The position numbers and the translations under genes are program-made. The notes below the pieces were generated by a model, which was not told the origin of the DNA, searched no databases, and worked only from the letters and a program-made list of their open reading frames with translations. A stretch of DNA of 64,000 nt from contig OY754327.1 of NCBI GenBank assembly GCA_963573305.1, positions 55,916,244-55,980,243 on the forward strand, in the 5' to 3' direction. Of this stretch, positions 1 through 10,941 are shown piece after piece. This DNA is from Pyrrhosoma nymphula (Eukaryota > Arthropoda > Insecta > Odonata > Coenagrionidae). The first letter of the stretch is position 1. Every line of letters starts with the position of its first letter.

Positions 1-229
1 TAAAATCTGAAGATCCATAGAAATGAGCCAGCGTCTTCATTTCCCGCCAAAATGGTTGGACCGCCATATTATTGCATAGTATTTTCCACTGAAATTCTAA
101 CAATTCAAGGAAAGCTTGATTGGCTAATAAATTATTCTTTTCAATAAACTCATAGAATCACCAATTGTCTATGACAATTTTATTTTTCAGCAGGATACTT
201 TTTGCGCCCAATCGTTTCACCTTAAAAGG

Positions 230-480
230 CTATCCTTTCCCTCCTTTACCCACCATTCTCCATTCTATCACCGCCCCTTCAAAAAACCAATACCTATTAT
301 TAACTTCTGAAACTATGGCGTCTTCTAAGAATTTCTTCGAGATACTTCCTTTATCTGCCGCGATTTGCCTTTCGCTTGTCTTTCTGTTCATTGCATTTAC
401 TGCATCCTTCTCCAAACTCTTATCTCAAAAGGTCTCTAATAAATTCTCATCCTTTGTTCTCAAAACTCACCGACTCTTGT
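230..480 (-). pseudogene. possible LINE ORF2 C-terminal relic
   Basis: The minus strand reads like the far C-terminus of the non-LTR ORF2 proteins found elsewhere in this window. It has a basic stretch beginning near MEKDAVNAMNRK and a terminal block VIEWRMVGKGGKG, which resembles the VIEGRM-GKRGRG motif of the copy at 43 kb. The frame is short and the match is weak outside that block. The open plus-strand frame over the same bases (111 codons, with a hydrophobic segment) is probably the pyrimidine-rich antisense of this relic and not a membrane protein. Confidence is low. Confidence 0.3.
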
Positions 481-689
481 TTCCTCTGAATCGACCCTAA
501 CAACTTCCTTTTTTCCCCGACCACGCCTGGAACTTCCCTCGTCTCTCTGTCTGATTACTTCATCTGATCCATCCTTCTCCAAACCCACAAATCAAGGGTT
601 TCTAATTAGCTCCCCTCTTCGCCAGGGTTGAGGGTTCAAATTTTCAAAGTTGTGTTAAGCTAAGGAAGTTCGAAGAAGTAAGATCCCAA

Positions 690-2610
690 TCAAAGGAGAA
701 AGTACACCATATTATATATTTTTTTTGTAATACGCACGGCTCTCCTACGGGTAAAATTCCGAAGCCTCCTTTAAGTAAAATTAATGGACTTTGGAAGCAA
801 ATTTGTCAATTATTTTTTTTAAGAATCACCTTTCCGAGCCATAGGAACTGACTGCATGATCATTATAAAGGAACTAATTTTTTTGTGAAAAATAGTTGAA
901 TCATTCATTGAGGTATTAAAAACTAAAACAAACTTGTGCCTTCATTTTGTTTCCATTTTAGTTCTTGTAAAAATACGGATATTATATTATTAGCTTTTTT
1001 ACAAAAATTGACAAGACTTTAAGCTGTAACAGAAATATTTTTTTTCGTTATCACACCTTAGATAATGTTATTTGACTCATATTTAGAGAAAAATTATTCC
1101 AAAAAGGAAGATATATTTTCAGTATAATGGACATATGGAACTTCTTCCTAACCTACATACCTTAAATATAAAAATTTCATTACTTTCACTTTACAATTCG
1201 ACCACCAAAACTGCAACTATTGCCATACCTCTCACTACAGCTAGACAGAAGTGACATTAGCACCCGCAACAAGTGACAACAGTGCAGCGAACAATGAATT
1301 TCTACTACAAAGAGCTGCATAAGCGACCGATTCTGTATACGAGTGTTAGCGGCCCACGACGAATCCCAATAACCAGCTGAGGTCACGTGGAGGGGACCTG
1401 CGAAATTCAGGAGGGGGGGATGAAACGAAGCGCTTTCTAGAGTTTTAACACTTGCATACGTACTTTTAGGTCTGCATTGAATAATACGTGCTCGTTTCTA
1501 CATCAGCAAAAGAATTACGGGGGAATTCATCTCTGTGTTCCCTTCGACTTAAAACTTGATAGTCGCTTTCGTTCTTGGACTGGTCAGTTGATATACGAGC
1601 CAAAATTGGCATGTCATAGATTACAAGAAAAAGGTAAGTGGGCAACGAAACGCTATTGAAAAAAAGGCGTATTATTAGTCATAATTTTAGTTCTTAGCTG
1701 TAACTCTGGACTACTCTGGTCTTGGTTTGTCTGGCGGGCTTAAGAACGGACGTTGGATCTCACTACTCTCCCTGGTGAAAACGCGTCCCTGACTCAACCA
1801 ACTGGACACCGAACGCGATTCATTTCATGATTTAATATATTAAGTTCACTGAAGCAGATACATGACCCACTGAAAATCTTCCGGGTGCATAATCTTGATA
1901 ACTTAGGCTATCCGAGAAGACAATTTTTACGCCACTTGCATGAACCTATTAGAAGGAAAGAAAGCTAAAACCGGTTCGCGACTGACTCCATTGGTCCTCA
2001 ATTAGCATGGCCGATTTACTAAGGTTCGAATTTTCCCTTCACTTCGGATGTTTGCAGTCACAGAAGTGCCACGCCAGACCCTACTATTAACCCATGGGTG
2101 ATTTATCGTCGCGACCGCCTGAGTACTGGCTTCGAGCCAATGGGAAAGTTTATCCATGACCTAGTGGCCATCAGAATCCGACGCCCCCGTCGCGTCGTCT
2201 AGCCGGGAGCTTTGCGAAAATCCCGTCCGTGGTCGAGAGCCAAAGCCGTGTTTATTTTTGAAAACCGTCGTATTTTAAGGAATCTCGTTAGCGTCTATGC
2301 GGGAGATGCGTACTCACAAGTGAGTAACGACTGCATTATCGCTTGCCGTGACGTTATCGTAAATCTTTGGAAATTTCCTCGCCAAGTGACGAGTATATGA
2401 CCTTCTGTGACCAGGGAAATGAATAAATGGAACGATGGATGTAATCCAATGCGTTGATAAAAAACAAATAACCCGTAAAACACAGTGTTTTAATCGCATT
2501 TTAAACATTTTATGTTGTTTGTACCTTCATCGTAAGTTTTATAAGCAGTTACAAGTCATATACACAGAAAAAAGTTTTTACTTAGTTCATGACTCTAAAT
2601 AAATAACTAT
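690..2610. other. unassigned AT-rich DNA
   Basis: I see no gene, RNA or element with recognisable ends here. A G-run occurs near 1,410 and a moderately GC-rich, CpG-containing patch lies at about 2,040-2,240. No frame in it looks like a protein I know. Confidence 0.4.
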
Positions 2611-2617
2611 TGTTGTG

Positions 2618-2705
2618 TGCCATCTACATCTACGAAGTGCCTTGCAAGCCACCACTAGGGTGTGTGGCACGGGGTGATTCTACACCAGGCATGCATCACT
2701 CGCCC
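2618..2705 (+). repeat. dispersed repeat family A, copy 1
   Basis: The unit starts with CATCTACATCTACGAAG and continues with a block containing GGGTGTGTGGCACGGGGTGATT. A second copy is present in inverse orientation at 62,893-62,967, where the TGTAGATGTAGATG end and the GGCAGGGGGTGATT core are both recognisable. A microsatellite-like end (TACATC)n joined to a unique body is common in short retroposed repeats, but no Pol III boxes are visible. Family unknown. Confidence 0.6.
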
Positions 2706-2964
2706 CTGTTCAAATCGGGACCTACACCTGCTATGCTATGTGTGGCCATGTAAATTTTTGTGTTATATGCTTGTTCATCGTCCAAATGATCCAAAGAAAC
2801 CCTAAATAATCAGGGAAAAATATCAAAGGACATTTTAAGTTATCAGTTTAGTAACAATGCAATGATATTAAAAAACGATTTAAAAAATGATAAATTTTCG
2901 ACAACCGTCATTCATTGGAGATATGATCGAATCATTCGAATCCCGATCAAGGAGAATGATTTTT

Positions 2965-3048
2965 CCTCTATGGAATATCGCACTAATGTGCACTTGCGGG
3001 TGACTACGTAAAAGGTTATACCGTGACCAGTCCCGGTATCCTCAAAAT
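2965..3048 (+). repeat. dispersed repeat family B, copy 1
   Basis: The block around CACTAATGTGCACTT, GGGTGACT, CGTAAA and CGGTATCCTCAAA is repeated in the same order and on the same strand at 63,098-63,195. The two copies are clearly homologous but diverged by small changes. No coding capacity and no clear ends are seen. It abuts the 3' end of the SINE at 3,050, so it could also be part of a longer composite. Confidence 0.6.
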
Positions 3049-3049
3049 T

Positions 3050-3290
3050 TGTCAAACCCGGCATTGGCATTGCCAAATCTTAGTGAACTGTGCCATGGGG
3101 TCCACAGTTTAAAGTCCCACCGACGGACTGAGTACTAAAATTCTCTCTATTTTGCGGCCAGGTAGGGATCGGGTTTCCGTTGAAAAACGTTTTGCCACAG
3201 CAAGGATAAACAAAACCTCGGCCTCTGTGATGGAAATCTATTACTCTGGCCTCCACACCAACCAGATCCCAGGATAACTAAGCTATTACG
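3050..3290 (-). mobile_element. tRNA-derived SINE, diverged copy
   Basis: It shares the ordered landmarks of the SINEs at 39.5 and 40.6 kb, read on the minus strand: a head with GGCCAGAGTAATAG, an AAACCCGATCC block, a CAGTCCGTCGGTGGGAC core, and then a GTGGACCCC tail block. The head carries only a damaged RNA polymerase III B box. The TCCGTCGG-TGGGAC core is the best diagnostic of the family. This is an old copy with several indels. Confidence 0.65.
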
Positions 3291-3299
3291 AGACACAAT

Positions 3300-6200
3300 A
3301 ATGAGTGATCCGAGGTTTCCGCGGGTTTTAACTGCATTTACCAGCGTAAAGAAGTGCTACAGTTCTGCCTTTCTCAGGCAGAAATAAAAGATCGAGTCGC
3401 AAACAGAAAGATTATCTCAAATGCTTTCAAACACGCACCTTCGAGGCACGATGCATATTAAACCCTTCTCTTCATGGTGCAACAGGCCAGACTTGTCACG
3501 AGTAATTTCTCAGAGTTGCACAGTCTTATTTCAGCCACAGAAAAGTTTAATTTAATGATTTAAAAAATGTGTAGTAACCTCTTTAGGACAGGAAGGTATC
3601 CAATTCTTGAACTAAACTCAAAAAATTAAACATAAGTAACTTAAAAGTCAATTACTATACAGATAAAAAAACGATGCGTCCTTCTTGGTAATTCTGGCAC
3701 TAGGAGCAAGCAATTGAAACTCGTTTTCATGTGATCCAAAGGGTAAACATTTCTTCGTTTGCGGAACAAGTATGCAAGACATCTAGGAAAGGTCTTTCAG
3801 TAGCTGCATTTTTTGCAAATTAGCCAATGAAGTTAATACTTTTCGACGGCTCGTCCCGAGTAATGACGAATTGCTCTTTCTTCAACGAAGAGTTAGCGAT
3901 CGATTGAATTAAGCTTCAGCCCATTACATATCTTTGATAAATAAACTTAATGTTTTACTTTAAAGTTTCATTTTTCGATACTTCACTGACGGATTTCAAT
4001 TTGTCGCTATTTCATTAAGAAAGCAGCACAAGCAGTTTATTTTGGAAAACACTGTATTGAAGTTAGGGGAAACTTCTCGATGAACATATCATGCTATCTA
4101 GTAAATTATGTCTTTATATTCACATCTGATTGAATAAAACAATTGAATTTCTCGATCTGCCATTTGTACGTAAAAGCGTAATGTATCACTATACTCAATT
4201 TCTTTTAACTCATAATAATCACGCATCGCCTATTATATTAAAATATCGTGTATAGCAACAAACTGCGATTTTACTGACTAATTCTTCCTTAAATATATAG
4301 AAAGGGATAAAATGTTTAATTAAGAGGGAAGTGGAGTGGAGGTATGCAGGATACCAAGCTTGGTATCGGTGACTTTTTGTATCCATTTTGTAGACTTGTA
4401 CTTTCGGATATCATTGCAAAAATACACACCTCTTAAATCCTCATTCCTTAGCCCTGAAAATTGTTTCAGTTAACAAAAGTATGAGTCATTTCTCATGGTC
4501 AAGCAATTTAAATATCTTCATTAACTTTAAATTAATCCTTTGTATCATTTAAGAGGAGTAAAATGTTAGCAATAAAAATTGAAAAATAGCGATAACATGT
4601 TTCCATTTTTTAATATACTTAATTTTAAATTCATCGACAAATAAGGCGAAACCTTGGTGACTGAGCGAGAGCCAGGATTTCCTCCGTGGCAGGCTTTACC
4701 TGCCACTTTCAACTCAAAGTATTTTAAACTTATTGCTCCTCCCCGTACAAATTGAATCTTGTTTCCTTTGTTTTTCCGTATTGCTGTATGCATTGGAAAA
4801 AGAACAGACTATATTGACGTACGCAAATGAGGCAGGTTAAAAAAAATAAATGACTCACTCTGCATGGACATAGAGTGAAAGAAAGATTTTCTTCACTGTG
4901 GCATGAAATGCAACAATAAAAAATATATTTTCGGTTCGCGCAAAATTTTATAAATCATCACAGTTGCTCGACGGATACCTCTGTTTTGGGCGATTTGACT
5001 ACATAATCGATTTACTCAAAGCAAACTTCTGCACATTTTAAAGGCATCATTATTCCTCTACGCTACTCAGCCGTAATGCTCCACCTATTCCATTCTTTCA
5101 CTCGCGGTTGTGCTCAAAGGAATAAATTCCAAGGTAGCGTCTGAGGGATTTGCAGCCAAGATAACACGCTTCTTTTCCATTCACCAGATGAAAGTAAGCC
5201 AGTGAACTTTTCCTAAGTGCTGTCGTGATCCTCTCGATTTATCTTTCGCCGGAATATCCTTCCGCATGATACAGGAATAATTCCTTCCATTTTTGATGGG
5301 GTGAAAAGTTTGACCTTTCCTCCACGCTTACATGTTTCCGCCACCGCCCCCGAAATCGACTGCGGGGTTCCTCTTAATACGTCACCACCACGGACTCATT
5401 TGTTCCCGAGTTTCCAAGAAATGACGTGAAACTCTGTTTCTCAAAAAGAGGCCGTTTCACCTAAATAAAGACACGGTCCCACGCCATATTTCTAACGGTC
5501 TGTCGCTTGGAATGAAGTAACTGCGGGTAGTTGTGAAAACGCGACTCATTTTCTCTGAGGAGCATACATGAACGAACCCGTTAGTAGAGTATGTTGAAGT
5601 AGTATTAAGTAAAGGGCGTTCCATATTTAGTTGACAGTATGGACTTTTATGGAGATTCATTTCCCATGTAAATCTCCATAAGGCCGGAGGTGAAATGTTG
5701 CCAATTGCAGTAGAAAAATTAATATACTGCTAAGCAGTATAAGAAGATATGCCCTGAAGTAGAAATTGACGTTACATTTAGCGGTGACTATATTTAGTCG
5801 ATATTGTTCACAGTAAAAGTTATAAAGAATATTTTCGTTAACACTCGCTGATAACGTGGCTTTTCTGATTATATCATCTTCACTCAGTCTTTGGCAAACG
5901 GTTCGCAACATAAGCTTATAACTTGTAGAAAAAGTTTTTTAAAGTTTTATCTCCATATCGGTAGCCTTGCATTTGTGATTAATTCTTTTTCAATGTTGTT
6001 ATATTTATTTTAATATCTTTTTAACAAAAAATTAGGAATTTTGTAAGGTAAAAAGAGGTCTCCTGCTAACTTTCGTATCTTACTTATAGTGGAATTAGGG
6101 GAGAGAGGGCCCATAAATGAGGCCACTGCGGATTGGTGAATATCTCGGCAGAGATGGGATAATTAGGGAAACTTAAGAAAGATAGACAGAAGCCTACGCT

Positions 6201-8730
6201 TGAATCAAAACCTGGAGTTATTACAGCGCATTGCATTGCTATACATTAATAAATACATTTAAATATAATTAAATACATTACAATAATTTGCAATAAAATA
6301 TGTCTATTTTTATTTTCAAATGTCCTCACTAATCAGCAGTATCTTCAGGAATTGACGGTATTCCAGAAGATGGTTGGCTACATTGAAATAAATAAAATAG
6401 ATTAAGCAGAAATCTTTTACAGAAACTCTTAGTTATTTTGTACTTATAGCATCGTAATAAATTTATAAAGTGATTAGACTTAAACCTTCAATCAGACATG
6501 GCATGTTAGGAACAAAATCGCGTTCAAGGTGTATAATGTTGCTTTGAATGGAGTCCAACACGGCTACCATTCTAGCGTTACCACGGCGTTGGCCCCTAGT
6601 CGCCCCACCGGTGGTATCTTACGGCTCTCACTTGAAATGAGCATGCACACAATACTTATCATGAGGGTCTAACAACACCGGAAGTGGCTAGTTTGATAGA
6701 GGTAGAATTATTAGGGAAACTGTAGCTAAAGAGCGATAACCGGCGTCGAAATCAGCCTACTTCAATCAAAAGGCGCCTAGAAGCCCACAATTTTACGTCC
6801 CATCCGAACGACGGTGTACTTCTCTTGGAATGCTATCTTCAAAGTACTCAAGAAGGAATCAGTATCCCAGTGAAAATTTTCGGCCACTGCATTAATTCAA
6901 CCACGGGCTCTTGGGACAATTCTTCATACTAGTAATAATCCGTGAGTGGATGCATATTTTTCTGTGAAAGTATGCGTTCTACGTAGAGGCTACTAAAATC
7001 AATGTTAATGCGGGTACAGAATGTTAAGTTGGGCACTTAGCGGTTAGCATAGTAAAGCGGGCTAAAATTAATGTTGAAGTAGGTACAGAATTCCTCACTC
7101 GAGCGAACTCAATAGAACCATTTGTCTTAAGAGTAGGAGCAATAATAAAATACCAGATGTACACAATGGAGAGTTGTGATGGTAAAAAAAAAACAGAAAG
7201 AAGGTTTCATAGGATCGCAGATCGATGAGCTGTATCGCCAACATTCTCGTATGGTTAAATTTTGCATCTGATGGGCCATAACATTTAATTAGCAGAATGT
7301 TTCAATTGCCACCAGATCTGGCAGAATTTCTCTACAATTGAATAGGAAACCATATGGCACAGGATGTCCTTAGGATATCCCATTTTATTATTCTAAATAA
7401 TATTAGTAAAATCTAAGATACCTCGGAATCATCGCTGACACACAATGGGGATCCCAAGAATCCCCCATATTTTCAAGAATGTACTCATTTCTCATTTTAT
7501 GCACTCGAAATCAAATTGATAGAACACATTTGCTAAACGCTACTCAAATTTGCAGAGTACGCAAAGCATTCTGCATACGTCTTAATGTAGCCGGAGTGGT
7601 AACTGCACATTTTAATCAAGTACCTAAATCGAAAAAAGACTGGGACCGCATTTCGTTCACGTAGATCAGTTTATGCGGTGGAACTCACCACACACGCAAT
7701 AATAGAAATGATACAATATTTATGTATCACATTTTTGCCTCCATAAAAGCATGTTTTGACTTGAGCTATAAATTAGTTATCGGCGCGGTATTCAAATTTA
7801 GGCAAAAATTATATTTAAAAATGATTTTCCGAATCTTAGAACTAGGCGTGACTCCTTGATATGTGTTAGCAGCCATTATTTCAATATGAACAGCAGTGCG
7901 ATATGTATAGTAGAAAATCTGTACAAATTTAGTTGGATTATCATGAATTATATCTCAATTTCATAAAGCTTCGTGTTAAAATAACATTGAATTGCCAAAG
8001 AGCCTTTCGATAATATGCAATTTTTCACTTTAATCTACAGGCATCACTAAAAAGAACAAGTATTCATTGTTTCACGATAATTTGTGTATAAACAAAAAGT
8101 ATTCCAGCCACCTGAAGGATGTCATTGAATATCCAGGGGCATCTTGTAAAAATTATATCTCTGATATTCGTGAGACATTCCGATTTGGTCCAAATGAATT
8201 GCGGGATATATTTCAGGGGCAACACAAAACCTCGGCAAGATACCTCAGAGATGTCCACCGTCTTTGAGCTGAGTGGTCTTTGACCGTCCACCGAGACGTC
8301 TTTGAGCTGAGTGGGAAGTTAGTGCTCTAAACATAACAACCAACTTGACCCTGCTCCTTTGTCCTGAAAGAAACCTACGGCAGCCAAGAGGGCCGTCCGT
8401 CTATCTCATTTCCTGCGCCCATCCTAAGGCAATCGTTAGAACGCGCCACTGGAGCGGGGGCGACCTAGGAGTAAGAAATAGAAGTGGGACTTCCTTCTCG
8501 TTCCCCGGAAAGAAAGAGGAAACGGGATGGATATGAGTTGCCGCCTGTGCGGGAGAATGTAAGCTAGGGTACGGCGCGCTCTCATTCCAGTGGTGAGAGG
8601 TGAGACAGCGTGGGTGGTATATGATAGGGTCCAGTTAGAGGAGAGAGAGAGCACAGTTTGAAGGCCTGGGGTTATCTACATCTGAAAGGGAAGTAAGGGA
8701 ATACTCTCTTTCTAGAAATGAGAAAAAATG
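3300..8730. other. unassigned DNA with minor repeats
   Basis: No gene is recognised. There are small structures only: a hairpin with 8-bp arms GTGGCAGG/CCTGCCAC near 4,685-4,706; a 10-bp stem TATGGAGATT/AATCTCCATA near 5,650-5,683; an imperfect direct repeat of about 31 bp at 6,992-7,022 and 7,061-7,091 (spacing 69); and a duplicated GTCTTTGAGCTGAGTGG at 8,260 and 8,298. A GC-richer stretch lies at 8,345-8,660. Short open frames here show no family resemblance. Confidence 0.4.
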
Positions 8731-8741
8731 CCGGTATTCGG

Positions 8742-9497
8742 TAGTACTGGGCAGTATTTGAAATCGGTACCACCGTTTAGTACCGGTACTAAAATTACCG
8801 GTATTTAGACAGCGCTGCCATCTTGCGTCAACTAACGGAACTAACTACGAAAGAAGCGCTTCACTTCAACTTGTAATCTACACTAATTTTCAAATGTTCT
8901 CGTAATATGCCTGTTTTTTTTCATATTTACATACCTAATCGTGAAGTTGAGATATGTTTGTAATCATATGTGATATAATAGGTAAGCATAAATTTTTTTA
9001 CGCATGCCGAACACCAAATAATCGATGATTTTGAACCGTATAAATACAAATATTTATTCCTGTAAGTGAAACGTTTGAGCGACCGCAAGAATTGATCAGG
9101 GGTCTTTTAACAGGAAATTTTACCTGTTCACAACATTAACAAAATACCAATCGTTCTTCATGCGATTTAAAATAATTCTAACAAAAAGCGACAAACGAAA
9201 ACTTACAGCGTAAAATAAAATGTATTTACTGAATAACCGATGTATATTCCCGATGAATTTTCATTAAAAATGCCGATGGATAGAAATTTCTGTGCATCTT
9301 TTTGGACTGATATTCTAATTTTCCGAAATTCCGGAAAATTAGGTTGAAACGTACGTTAATTTGTAATTAACTAAAATAATTAATCAATCACATAAATACC
9401 GGTATTTTTTCGTCGGTACTTCCGGGCAAGAAGTATTATTGCTTTGCAATGCTCATTTAAAAAATACCGGTACTTCTTTGAGTACCACCCATACCTA
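8742..9497. mobile_element. non-autonomous TIR element with GTACCGG-rich ends
   Basis: The ends are inverted and related. The left reads TAGTACTGGGCAGTATTTGAAA followed by several GGTAC and TACCGGT motifs. The right, read on the opposite strand, is TAGGTATGGGTGGTACTC followed by AAGTACCGGTATTTT. Subterminal TACCGGTA motifs are repeated inside both ends. The 756-bp interior is AT-rich with no transposase frame. The terminal layout resembles non-autonomous hAT elements, but I could not find a matching 8-bp target duplication, so the superfamily is tentative. Confidence 0.6.
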
Positions 9498-9606
9498 GAG
9501 ACTCTCTCGTGGACCCCGATTTAAATTCGATCTGTACAACAAGGATGGCATCACAATCAGCAGTCATCAATCGGATCCAATCATCAAGCCTATTTACAAT
9601 AAACAT

Positions 9607-9814
9607 AAATTGAATGGTTTGAGGCGTAACTTTGTGAAATTGCTTCATATTGGAATGAAAAAACTTTGTAAATTTCACATGAGTAAGTTTAATACGACCA
9701 GTTTCATCGCTTGAGCGACATCTTCAGGTGAAAGTCCTGAAGATGTCGCTCAAGCGATGAAACTGGTCGTATTAAACTTACTCATGTGAAATTTACAAAG
9801 TTTTTTCATTCCAA
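9607..9814 (-). mobile_element. Penelope-type insertion reduced to a perfect palindrome
   Basis: Two 79-bp arms (9,650-9,728 and 9,736-9,814) are exact reverse complements with a 7-bp spacer. A 43-nt single-copy tail (9,607-9,649) lies outside the left arm. The whole is flanked by identical 12-bp copies of TACAATAAACAT at 9,595-9,606 and 9,815-9,826. Inside each arm, CCTGAAGATG followed by a short hairpin and GATGAAACTGGTC resembles the CTGA...GAAAC end motif of Penelope-like elements. Arms plus one outside tail plus a 12-bp duplication is the architecture of the GIY-YIG element at 29.9 kb, here with all coding DNA missing. The arms are identical base for base, suggesting recent insertion or correction. 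Element class is inferred; the repeat structure is seen directly. Confidence 0.75.
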
Positions 9815-9908
9815 TACAATAAACATGCTTCTTCGAATGACATTTCGGCAATATATTGTATCATGAAAGAGTATTTGCACTGAATTTGTGGAAATGATAT
9901 GTTTATCC

Positions 9909-10075
9909 TGAAGAGAGAGAAGCACTGGTAAAATTACCACACTTTTATTAACCCCTTACCAAGGTTGTGGCATGATATACCATGGCATCAGAGCATGATG
10001 ATGGCTTTCCGTGCCGAAGCCTTGGTCGGTGGTTTATAAAAACGTGGAAATTTTACCAGTGTTTCTCTATCTTCA
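9909..10075. mobile_element. 167-bp near-palindromic fold-back element
   Basis: The outer arms match as reverse complements: TGAAGAGAGAGAAGCACTGG on the left, TGAAGATAGAGAAACACTGG on the right read in reverse. Pairing continues through GGTAAAATT and TTATTAACC/TTATAAACC, then CCAAGGTTGTGGCA/CCAAGGCTTCGGCA, almost to the centre. The element has no coding capacity. It starts 95 bp after the palindrome above. It is either a MITE or another reduced Penelope-type terminal pair. No target duplication was found. Confidence 0.6.
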
Positions 10076-10079
10076 AAAT

Positions 10080-10935
10080 GAATTTTCCATCCATTTGTAT
10101 TCTAATATGATAATCATCGGCGTTGCGTATATATTTATGTATCTGGTGTCAGTAACATAGTAGCTTATGCTATAAATAAATACACGTAAAGTTGATATAC
10201 GTTTTGTTGCATACCTTTATTTCATTTGTAAAACACAATCAAAAATAATATTCGCACGAAAATGGAAGAAGTGCTTCAAAAAATAAAATTTAATATAGAT
10301 TCTTATTTTTTGTTGAGTTATGTTGTTTTTGACACAAAATGGTAAAAACTTGGATAAAATGAAACAATTTTAGGTCGAATTTTGCGTTTTTGATAAATCG
10401 TCCCTATTATAACCAATGCTGATTGTTGAAGTCGTGATTCCGTAATTATCCATTTACTCTATTGGTATCCGCACAAAATAAGGAATAAATAAATTATTTT
10501 ACTCAATTAAAAGGAATAAGGAATATCTTGCCATCATTTTTGATGGTACGGGCAACTAATAAATTTATAATGTCAAACCTTTACACACCACATTACGGTT
10601 CCGATGAATTCTCATCATCATCGTTATCTCTATGGAGAACGTCTAGTTGTTTGAGTTTCTGTCTGTTTGGGTGGAATCTGTTAAACGATTTTTCACCCAC
10701 TTACACTCATCAGATCTGCTACAAATTTTGCACACAGGTGTAACTTCGATGACAATACATTATTACAATATAAGTGTCACGCTTTCTCTCCCACAGGTCC
10801 GGGTTCGCTTCATGAAATTGGTTGCTATATTGTTTGTTTACTTTATTGTTGGCCATCGAAAAGGTTACTCGAGTTTTGGTGTACTCAGAAAATTTTTACT
10901 TACAAATGGATAAAATGGAACAAACATTATCGGTG
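10080..10935. other. unassigned AT-rich DNA
   Basis: I see no element ends, no RNA gene and no convincing coding frame. The overlapping 71- and 88-codon plus-strand frames near 10,528-10,913 have no recognisable domain and change compositional character along their length. Confidence 0.4.
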
Positions 10936-10941
10936 CACCAG

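Noticed and set aside
165..500. 111-codon plus-strand frame with a hydrophobic segment
   Set aside because: It is more likely the antisense of a purine-rich LINE-tail relic. The hydrophobicity follows from T-rich codons.
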